A model generated the notes under the pieces. That model saw only the letters and a program-made list of their open reading frames with translations. It was not told the DNA's origin and searched no databases. A stretch of DNA of 64,000 bases from Haematobia irritans (Eukaryota; Arthropoda; Insecta; Diptera; Muscidae), in assembly GCF_050003625.1 (NCBI RefSeq), contig NC_134401.1, positions 66,410,015-66,474,014 on the forward strand, in the 5' to 3' direction. Positions 1 to 9,042 of this stretch are shown in pieces. How positions within the stretch are numbered: the stretch's first letter is position 1; each line of letters begins with the position of its first letter. The translations under genes were made by a program, and so were the position numbers.

Positions 1-216
1 CCATGGTACATACGAAATACGGATTTACACCGAGACCTCAAAATAAATTCAGTGAGAGACGAAATAACTCTTCTAGCAAAATCCCACGAAAAAAGACTTA
101 TTTCCCATAAAAATGAGGAAATCCCAAATCTCTTAGATGACAAACAAATACTGCGTCGATTGGGACGATTCAAGCCGAATGATTTGAAGCAGCGTTTCAC
201 CCAGCAAATAGATTAA
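1..216 (+). CDS. C-terminal end of a Jockey-type non-LTR retrotransposon ORF2 (partial)
   Basis: The frame is open from the first base to TAA at 214-216 and gives 71 residues. It begins PWYIRNTDLHRDL, which resembles the conserved tail of Jockey-clade reverse-transcriptase ORFs (PWYVxNxxLHxDL followed by a charged stretch). The reverse-transcriptase domain itself would lie to the left of the window. The frame is followed by a short AT-rich 3' UTR and an A-run, as expected for a LINE 3' end. Completeness of the element cannot be judged. The clade assignment rests on this one motif. Confidence 0.7.
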   Translation, partial: PWYIRNTDLHRDLKINSVRDEITLLAKSHEKRLISHKNEEIPNLLDDKQILRRLGRFKPNDLKQRFTQQID

Positions 217-352
217 ACAAACTAATCTAAGCTGCACTTAACTTATAATTTAACCTAAATAAATTACTAGTTAGTCTTACTTGAAATTAAAGACTAGTTG
301 TAGTGCATATTAAGCGATCGTTTTATGTTTAAATGATAAATATAAAAAAAAA
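217..352 (+). mobile_element. 3' UTR and A-tail of the same non-LTR element
   Basis: About 130 bases without coding potential run from the stop codon to an A-run at 344-352. The matching target duplication would be at the unseen 5' end. Confidence 0.6.
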
Positions 353-412
353 CTTTAGTTGCCAACTCATATTTTGACAACTACAAAATTCGCATATCAT
401 GGTGACTCTGGT

Positions 413-448
413 GCGACTTGCACTGATAGATGTTCTGGATAGAACACC
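413..448 (-). repeat. Fragment of Harbinger-like MITE family E
   Basis: This is nearly the reverse complement of the stretch around 16780-16820 inside the complete E copy (shared core TGTTCTGGATAGAACACC). It is a broken copy. Bases 361-412 just before it may belong to the same element but are too diverged to assign. Confidence 0.6.
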
Positions 449-457
449 CTGTCATAT

Positions 458-1215
458 CCCTGCCAACATTTTTTGAATTTGGGGGCGCTTCAGAGAATCC
501 CCACTACGTCGAAAACAGTCGTATACGATATCCAAAACTCCTCGGAAAGGCGCCGTCACTATTGAGAAGTTGTACCACGCCAAGTTACTACAAAAAAGTA
601 TCGCATGAGTGCAATTATTAGGAGCCCTTCTGGATTCATTTAGAAGGACGCCAATAAGAGCCCCTTCAAACAGTCAGACAAAGTGCATTTTAAGATAGTT
701 GTAAAAGAATCATTGTGCTCAAGTAAAACACGATTGTTTAGATGTTTATTAATTTTATGAAAAATTTATAAATTCTCATAAATATAACATTTATACGGCT
801 ATCACATCACATTTAACACATTTTTATGCATTAATAAGAGATTGATGTTGAGTTACAAGTTGTAAGTTAAATGTTGTAGCGTCTATCAGCCAATACTTTT
901 ATTCCCAATGGAGGCAGCGTGTCTGGAAAAATATTTGAAAAACTATCACTTTATTCCATTTGGAGAGTCAAAAATTGTTCACCAATTTACTTTTGACAAT
1001 TGTAAGCGTAATAACTATGTTTTCAGCACTTTATTTTCGTTTTCATTGAAATAAATTATAATAAGCCAGTTGCGCTTGGTGTTTCACAAAAAATAAAATG
1101 GCTCTTGTACCAATAGTGATGGCAAAATACTATCACAGTTGCCGATTGTTGCAGTGTCACTTACGAGTCTGTGGTAGCGATGACGATGAAATGGAACATT
1201 GAAATGCTGGCAGGG
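458..1215. mobile_element. TIR element family A, copy 1
   Basis: The copy begins CCCTGCCAACATTTT and ends ATGCTGGCAGGG, so the termini are inverted repeats. It is flanked by AT on both sides (456-457 and 1216-1217), a likely 2-bp target duplication. Related copies lie at 17819-18612, 20016-21218, 30475-33715 (split), 35652-36308 and 44569-45200. None carries a transposase-length ORF, so the family looks non-autonomous. I cannot assign it to a superfamily. Confidence 0.8.
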
Positions 1216-2250
1216 ATATTGAATTACTTTATCAGAGAGAAAGTTTTGAGTCTAAACGAATTGAATGAAATAAAAAACATATTCTCCTATGATAATAATT
1301 ACACTTTCAAAGAACATTTAGAACGTCGAAGACTTGATACATCTGCTAGAGAAATGTGAAACTTTTTACATTGCCTGCTTTTCATAATTGGCGAAATAGT
1401 TGCACCCGGCGATGAAGTTTGGCTTTTCTTTCTTATATGTTTGCAAATTTTGGATATTTGCCATCGTTCTTCTTTTAAACCCTATAATTTAGAAGAATTG
1501 AAGCAATTAATTGAGACCCACAACAAAGAGTATATTCGAATTTTTAATGACCATCTGAGACCAAAATATCATATACTAACTCATTACCCTAGGGTAATGA
1601 AATATTTCGGTCCATTGAAAGAGTACTGGTGCTTCAGATACGAAGGAGTTGAAAGACTATGCAAAATGCACGAAGAGCAGAAAAAATATTTTATTCTCTA
1701 TAGCTAAAAAAGTAGCCTTAAATTTGCTAATCAAATGATCAAAAGCAAAAACGAAGACTTCAAATACAATGAATTACATGAAAGAAAGAATACTGACAAA
1801 GATTTCTGTTGCCTTCACTTCGATGCAAATAAAAAGAATCCAAAGATATTAAATGAAATTTGTGATTGTGGATACCAATACAAATCAGGCCAATACAAAA
1901 AATCAGATGAAAACGAAACAATAGACTTATATTTACTTCTAGAAGTAGTTGTGTTAGAAACCAGGAGTATTTATCTGAAAGTTCAGAAAGAAGTCTATAC
2001 ATGGAGTTCCCACTATCTTTCTTATGAAATTCAAAATTCGGAAAACTGTATTCATGATCTACTCGAAATAGATCATTTTGATGGACCTCCAACATGGCCA
2101 CACACTTTAAAAAATGGAAAAAATTGGTGCGAGCAAAAAATATTTCATTTAAAAAATATTTTATCTAAATGTAAACAACCTCTTACTTTCTGCTATACAT
2201 CATTACTATTAAACAATTTTTTGCAGTTTTTTCTCTTAAGCCATGACAGT
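1216..2250 (+). pseudogene. Decayed multicopy, probably transposon-derived protein
   Basis: One forward frame stays mostly open from 1216 to about 2110, broken by an in-frame TGA at 1357 where the family would be expected to have Trp, and by an indel near 1690. It contains SAREM, an aliphatic stretch, then RPKYHILTHYPRV and GPLKEYWCFRYEG. That order (K/R-P-K-x-H-x-L-x-HYP ... GP ... W.xRxE) is typical of a multicopy family of arthropod and fish proteins thought to derive from DNA transposons. The exact family name is not certain. Element A ends exactly where the frame begins. The last part (about 2110-2230) ends TTTTTTGCAG, which looks like an intron acceptor. Confidence 0.5.
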
Positions 2251-2407
2251 CAAAGCCGAATATATTGACATTGAGTGCCTCGAGTTCCACAGTGATGGAG
2301 AGATGAAGATAGTTTTTAATTCAAAGTCAAATCTATTACAATGCGAAAGAAAAACTCAGTCAAAATCACACAATTTAGTCAAACCCCAATATTCACTACA
2401 CTCATAG
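2243..2407 (+). pseudogene. Possible 5' exon of a second copy of the same protein family
   Basis: An ATG just after an acceptor-like TTTTTTGCAG opens 54 codons starting MTVKAEYIDIECLEFHSDGE. The frame is cut off where repeat B begins. It may belong with the exon-like block at 3065-3269. There is no independent support beyond position and composition. Confidence 0.3.
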
Positions 2408-2880
2408 AAAAAAGTCTGCTAAAAACAGCAGTCAATGTCTGCTGTTATATTTTTGTACTTCAGAGCCTAATGAACTACAATTTATAAAATTTTTAGGTTA
2501 TAAATTTTTTCCCAAAGCATATTTAAGAACCAAAAGTAGTTTTTGGTATACTTCTGCACTGTAATATACTTACAAGCTCCTAAATACGATCAGCAAACAT
2601 TTTGTTTGCTGTTATGCCTCAATTCGGTAAATATTCAGATTTTTGGTCAAATACTATAGATATTCATAACGTATTGTGTTAATTATGTTAGGATAGCTCC
2701 TAAGTTGACATTTTTATTTGTTTTAGCCAAAATAAAACATGTTTTAGTGTAATCGAGCTTAAAAAATAGCAGGAAATGTTTGCTATTTCAGCAAACACTG
2801 ACTGCTGTCCCTTTTTCAGCAGACTTTCTGCTGTTTTAGCAGACTTTTCTGCTGTCCCTACTAACAAATTTCTTTGAGTT
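2398..2880. repeat. AGCA-rich dispersed repeat family B, copy 1
   Basis: It begins CTCATAGAAAAAAGTCTGCT and ends CTACTAACAAATTTCTTTGAG. Both ends are made of short inverted CTGCTGTTTTAGCAG motifs that could fold back on themselves. Other copies or pieces lie at 37163-37400, 40785-41050, 44092-44568 and 56179-56240. No coding capacity was seen and the class is unknown. Confidence 0.65.
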
Positions 2881-3064
2881 GTAGATACAAATGATATTAA
2901 TAAGAATCAAAATTTTTCCAATTCTGATGCGAAATATATCGCCTTTTCAAGTTATAATACGGTAACTAGAATCAATTTACTGATTTTTAACATGAATTAA
3001 ATATATCTGTATCAAATTCTGCTTTGAATTTATTGTGATTGTTGAAAAATGTATTTTTTATCAG

Positions 3065-3269
3065 GTTCGAGATATATTGAATGCGACAGCAGATGGCCGA
3101 CATGTAATTGCAACATACGACATCAAACAGATTCTATCGCCTGCTAATAGGACATTTATTGTGCGAAAGATTGTACAGTTTTTTTTATTGAAAAACTGGA
3201 AAAATTAAGTGTTGCAAAATGTAAAGAATTAGCACACCAAAAGTCGAATGTTTTCCAACAGAGTGTCTG
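3065..3269 (+). pseudogene. Exon-like block of the multicopy protein family
   Basis: It is bounded by TTTTTTATCAG on the left and CTG|GTAAGTTT on the right. It reads VRDILNATADGRHVIATYD then LSPANRTFIVRKIVQFF, and after a slip in a T-run KLSVAKCKELAHQ. This resembles the helical segment that precedes the HYP region in the family seen at 1216-2250. The T-run frameshift marks it as decayed. The order relative to 1216-2250 (N-terminal-like block downstream) suggests two tandem copies or a rearrangement. Confidence 0.4.
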
Positions 3270-4402
3270 GTAAGTTTCACTATAATGCAATGTTTTGGTA
3301 GATTTTGAAGAATAGAATTATCATTTTATCTCATTGTCTATTGTTGTTGTAGTAATGCAAGCATATATCTATGTGAGTGTATATGTGTTTGGCAGCCACC
3401 AGATGTATAATTTAATGGTCGTAGATCCTTCTAGCGTTGTTAAAGAATGTTCTGGCGTTGCCAGAATATTGTGATGCTGCCAGAATATTCTCGCATTGTC
3501 AAACCGTCCCCAATAAACACAAACGTTTGAAAAATGCTAAATTTCAACAATTTTTCAAACATTTTTTCAAAGGATTAGTGTAATATTCAAGTTGAGAAAT
3601 TGTTGAGAAAATCGCGTTCTCAACAAAAAACAGACATTACCCTCAACAGTGAAATTCAACACATTAGCAATAATATCTCAAGTGTTATCCTCAAATTGAA
3701 ATGCATCGCTACTCAATAATTTGTCAAACAATTTTCGATGCGAGTCAAATTCAAAATTAACATCGTTGCAAATACTTTTCAACCTAAATTTGTATGAATG
3801 ATATCCCCACTTCAAATTGAAAGTCAAAGCCAAAATTCTATGAATTTTGTATAATTTATTCATTTTTATCAAAATATATACTAATACACTACACTACATA
3901 ATATACTACAATACCAATTGATAAATAATAATCAAATCAAACAAATAAGAACAAAAAAAAAACAAACAAACAACAAAACTTTAAATATCTTAGACATTAT
4001 TAGTAAACACTTTTGCATTGATAATTCGATTTCCTTCCTTTTGGTGTCATAAAACAGCATTAAAATTTATTAACATGCGGGCAATTTGAAATTAGGAACG
4101 TACTGGACCGCGTGTTAGAATTGATTTCCAGTAGAAGAAATTCACAAAATATCCATTTTAAACTGATAATAGCATATGAATTAAACTGACGATGTGATGC
4201 ACATTTCCATCCAGAAGTTGTTGATTTCAACAACTTGTTGTTTTTAACAATTTTAATTGGTTGCACTTGTAATGTTTCTGGAAACTTTTTCTTGTCGATA
4301 AGCCACTCATTTTTATTGATCAGCTTCTTATTGTTTGCAAGAATGTAGCATCCAAAGATTTTAGTTTTCTGCAAAGAGATTTAAATTTTATGTTTAATTA
4401 AA

Positions 4403-4775
4403 TGTTTAAGTTAGAATAAAGTTTAATTTGGTTTAATAGTGATCGTTAAAATTTGTATACTACTTTTTGGTACATCCATGCCAGAGTAGAAATGTCATAA
4501 GTCGAACATTATTTTGTCTTGTCAAAAGCCCCCGCCTTCCACCATCTTGGTTGAGAGCATCTTTTCTTGTCATTGATTTTTCTTGCTATCGATAAGCCTA
4601 TTGGTGCGGTTAAAATTTATCCATATCGTTGGAAATTATAGGTAATATTGTTTACCATTAACTATATTAAAAACACCCTGAATAAAACCACCTGCTCTGT
4701 TTATATATTGAAAATACTTAACTATCGCGTTTTTATTTTTCTTTATATTTGCATATCTTTCGCAATCGGCGAACA
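4403..4775 (+). repeat. BEL-1 5' LTR
   Basis: 373 bp, from TGTTTAAGTTAG to CAATCGGCGAACA, with TG...CA ends. The boundary is fixed because identity with 15041-15413 stops on both sides. No TGG-starting primer-binding site directly abuts the LTR. Confidence 0.92.
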
Positions 4776-6240
4776 TTTTGATCCATTCGTACCGGATAAT
4801 TGGACTTCGGAGTGGAAGAATTGGTTTAACCGGTGTTTTTCTTGGTTTTTGTTTTAGACACAGTCCACCTGACCTGGTCATCAATTTCACCTTAAACTCA
4901 AACCAATCAGTTCATCATCCTCAACATCTATTTCATCGTTTTATAAGGCAAGTGTAGTGCATTTTCCCTTATAAAGTGAGTTCGCGGTCGGTGCAACAAC
5001 AAATATAGTGGTCGTCCGTCCATTTAAAGAAAAAAAAGGTTGTTTTACAACGCTACGCGATCGGTTTTTATTATAAATATTCCTAGAAGTGGTGTAAAAG
5101 TTCAGTGATATCAGTGAATATTAGTGTTTTTTGATTTAAAGTGGTTTATTTGCCTTTATATGCGTGAAAATATCGTTTTTCATTGTTTTTAAGTAAATTT
5201 TCATTTGCCGACGGCAAAACGCATTCAAGTTTTTTGTTTTTGTATTCCCATTTTGACGTCTGTGCAAATAATTTCGGAGAGAAATAACTTAAAGTACATA
5301 TTTTCACCACTTTCGTACACTAATATTCACTATACACATATATCACTCTCTTTGTTTCGTATATTCACCACTTTTTCGCGTTTTTCTTTGCTGAAATTTC
5401 ATTAATTTATTTTTATTTCGTTCATTTGCATATTTGAGAACATACAAAAGCTTTTATTTTGTTTTGTTCTCATCAGTGTTGCGCTCTTAGTCGATTGCTA
5501 TAGTGTAGTGACCAATCGGGCACTTCTCGTACTATCGTGTTATCGGTTATCGATCGTCATTTGAATTCTTAAGGGGGCTATACACTACGTGTAATACCCA
5601 CATTAGAATTCAAGTTGAATTCAAAGGTTCGAATATTTCCCGATTGAAGTCGGGGCTTGAATTAATACTCGGTATATTTTGAAACTTTTACGCTCTCGCA
5701 CTGAGAGAAATTATTCGATCATTGAAATATTTGGTAAATTTTGAATATTTATTTGACAGGTATTTATTATTATTGATTTATTTATACCTTTGTTTATTAT
5801 TATATTATAATTTTTCTTGTGTCAAGCGTTCGGGGGTAATATTTTGTGCACCCTACATTCAGTATTTTCGGTTTCTGGGAACGTTTGATCTTTTGTCGGA
5901 TTTTCGCGAGTTGTGGACTCGAATTAATCTTTATAACTCGAGATAAAGTGCGTTTTGATATTTGATACGGATTGATTTATTTTGATAGTGAAAATTGTGT
6001 TTTTTCGTTTTGGTCGGAATTTGAGTTACTTTTGCGTATTTTGCTATTTTTATTGAACGGAACCTTGTCTGAGTTTGGTAATTTTATTGGCCGTTGCTTC
6101 TTGGCTATATTGTAATTTCGTATTTGGTTACATTCTTCAATTTGGTAGTTGAACGTAAAGTTAGAATGTCTGTCTCTCCCTTTGATCGCTTTATTCGCGT
6201 TTCGGACGCTCTTATTAAATTCGACACCCATTATTAATGT
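4776..6240 (+). other. BEL-1 leader, no gene seen
   Basis: A long AT-rich untranslated leader between the 5' LTR and the first gag-like ATG. The open stretches in it are short and low in coding character. I see no recognisable site in it. Confidence 0.6.
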
Positions 6241-6963
6241 CATGAAAGATGAGGAGGTAGACGTCTATAGCCTCGAGATTCGAAGTGAGGAATTGGGGAA
6301 GTTGTGGACAAAGGTTCAGGATTGCTTTGAGAAATGCGTGGCTAGTTTACAGGGTGCCGGAACAACGCAAACGAGCGATATTGAATCGGTGGACGGGAAA
6401 TATGACGCGTCCCATCAGGCTTATATGAATTGTTTGTCCGCGATAAATCGAAAATTGGGCCAGTTTCGTCGGTCACGTAGATTATCGATCACTTCGTCTG
6501 CGTCTTCGGCCGATGCAGCATCGAGACGGAGTATCGGGTCTCATAAATCGAATCAAGGATCCGAAGCGATTTTGGCTAATAACGCGACTTCTTCGATACC
6601 GACTGATCGGGATGGGCAGTCGCTGCCTAATGGCAACGCCGGGTTTAGGGGTGAAGTGGCCGTTAGTGGCCCTCCACTTTGTGATATGGTTCACAATTTG
6701 GCGTTGCCACCGTGCGATACGGATGTATTTGAGGGCAATTTTCTAGACTGGCCTACATTCCGGGATTTGTTTCAAGCAGTTTATGTTAACAATTCAAGAT
6801 TAACGGACGTCGAGCGTTTGTGTCATCTTGTGCGGAAGACCAGTGGCGAAGCTAGGGAAATTGTCTCGAAGTTTCCGCTGACACATCGAAGTTTTGCCCT
6901 CGCGTGGAAGGCCCTCGTCGATGCATACGACAATAAGCGGGTTCTAGTTCACAATCAGCTCAA
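6241..6963 (+). CDS. BEL-1 gag, N-terminal part (interrupted)
   Basis: I choose the ATG at 6241 (MKDEEVDVYSLEIRSEELGK) because the upstream in-frame ATG at 6149 adds only hydrophobic, leader-like residues. The region has a helical N-terminus, a Ser/Arg-rich linker, then FLDWPTFRDLFQAVYVNNSRL and a YDNKRVLVHNQL motif characteristic of BEL/Pao Gag (DUF1759-type). Right after that motif the reading frame enters element C at 6964 and soon stops. The rest of gag resumes at 9043. Taking out 2079 bp plus the 2-bp duplication leaves the two parts in the same frame, so the break is a clean insertion. Confidence 0.85.
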
Positions 6964-9042
6964 CCCAATAAACACAGGATGAGCGTTTTTCAAATGCAAC
7001 ACCTCTTCAGTTTGAGGGTAAATATCATTTTCAACATAAATTCAACTTGACTTGAAAAAGCTCATCTTCAATTCATCTTCAAATTGTTTGCGAATTACAA
7101 CCAATTTGGCAAAATGTTGACGAAAACTTTGAAAATGTGTTGAAGATAATTGGAGAAAACTTTGACAAAACACTACCCTGAAATGCAACGAAAAAACCAC
7201 ATGGTTTTCAATACTACTTTGGACAACAAAGTTCGTGGAAGAAATACAAAAATGTGGAAGTTTTTTAATAATCAATTGAAATTGCTTATAATAATTGGTA
7301 AGTAAAACTAAAACACGAAATGAAAACTTTAAGGAAGTCACTAAACTCAAATCTCTTTGCAGACAACTAAAATATTTGGATGCTGATTCTTGGACACATT
7401 AAGAGGCTGGCCGATGAAAAATGGTAGTGGCTTATGGAGAAGAGAAAGTTTCCATAAATCAAAGTGCAACCAAAAAAACTTGGTATTTATGCTTTTCCAT
7501 ATCAACAACTACTGGATGATAATTCGCAATTCACAAAATAACAAATTAAACCGATGATGCGATATAAATTAAACTATCGATGTGATATAGTTTAATTTAT
7601 ATCGCATCATCGGTTTAATTTGTTATTTTGTGAATTGAAATTGCTGGAAATTTATTCCAATTATCTGGTCATCAAGTTCCTGAAAATTGCCAGTATTTTA
7701 ATAACAACAATTTTGTAAATCACGAAGTACGTGGTCAGTTGGAAGAAATACAAATTGGTAAGTCAAAATAAAAAGTGAAATGAAAACATAATGGAAATCA
7801 CAAAACTCGATTGTTTTGCAGAAAACTAAAATCATTGAATGGTATATTCTTGGAAGATGTTGGCCGATGAAAAACCGATGAAGGAAACAACAAAGAAAAG
7901 TTTTCAGAAAACTTACAAAGTGCAACCAATTAAAACAAAGTGCAACAATTCCTATATCAAGAACTTCTGGATGAAAATGTGCATCATCGGTTTAATTTGT
8001 TATTTTGTGAATTGAAATTGCTGGAAATTTATTCCAATTATCTGGCCATCAAGTTCCTGAAAATTGCCAGTATTTTAATAACAACAATTTTGTAACACCA
8101 ACGTTCTTGAGGAAATCACGAAGTACGTGGTCAGTTGGAAGAAATACAAATTGGTAAGTCAAAATAAAAAGTGAAATGAAAACATAATGGAAATCACAAA
8201 ACTCGATTGTTTTGCAGAAAACTAAAATCATTGGATGGTATATTCTTGGAAGATGTTGGCCGATGAAAAACTGATGAAGGGAACAACAAAGAAAAGTTTT
8301 CAGAAAACTTACAAAGTGCAACCAATTAAAACAAAGTGCAACAATTCCTATATCAAGAACTTCTGGATGAAAATGTGCATTACATCAATTTACATCCCGT
8401 CATCAGTTTGATATTTTGTGATTTCCTCTTGCTGGAATCTATTCTAACACACAAGCCAGCAAGTTCCTCGATAGTAATTATTTCAAATTGCCAGCATATT
8501 AATGACACCAACATTATGGAGGAAATGGAATTATACATGTAAAAATGTTTAAGATATTTAAAGTTGTATTCATAGTTTTATTTATTAATACGTTTAATAA
8601 GATAATTACATTTTGATTGGTATTATATTATTATTTTTATATATTATTAGTGTTATTTTTAAGATTATTATATTTGTTAACGAAAAAAATAATAAAATTT
8701 ACAAAATCCCTAGAAATTTAGTATTGAATTTCAGTTAGAACTAGGATTGACTTTCATACAAATTGTGGTTTGAAAGTATTCGCAACAATGGTAACTTTTT
8801 ATTTTTCTCACATTGAAAACTGTTTGAGAAATTATTGAGTAGCGATGCATTTCAATTTGAGGATTACAATTGAGATATTATTGCTATTGTGTTGAATTTT
8901 ACTTTTGAGGGTAATGTCTGTTTTTTGTTGAGAACGCGATTTTCTCAACAATTTCTCAACTTGAATATTACCCTAATCCTTTGAAAAACTGTTTGAAAAA
9001 TTATTGAATTTTAGTATTTTTCAAACGTTTGTGTTTATTGGG
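6964..9042. mobile_element. TIR element family C, copy inserted in BEL-1 gag
   Basis: 2079 bp, CCCAATAAACACA...TGTGTTTATTGGG, flanked by AA on both sides (6962-6963, 9043-9044). The interior holds two direct repeats of about 350-380 bp (roughly 7605-7985 and 7988-8385), a perfect 51-bp inverted repeat, and several intron-like GTAAGT...TTTGCAG segments (7298-7362, 7758-7821, 8154-8217). No transposase-length ORF is present. It is diverged from the other C copies, mainly in the middle. Confidence 0.85.
7527..7637. repeat. Perfect 51-bp inverted repeat with 9-nt spacer
   Basis: Bases 7527-7577 are the exact reverse complement of 7587-7637, with CGATGTGAT between them. It lies inside the C copy in BEL-1 at the left edge of the internal duplication and would form a cruciform or RNA hairpin. 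Confidence 0.9.

Noticed and set aside
430..621. Short ORF at the start of the A copy
   Set aside because: It starts in a MITE fragment and runs into the TIR end of element A; it reads repeat sequence only.
3678..3872. 64-residue ORF repeated at 15509-15703, 16389-16583 and 33162-33356
   Set aside because: It recurs because family C recurs. The copy near 31950-32090 is frameshifted, and nothing indicates selection on the protein.
4060..4374. 104-residue ORF repeated at 15889-16203 and 32647-32961
   Set aside because: Same reason: part of the family C left segment, no recognisable domain, and it crosses an intron-like acceptor.
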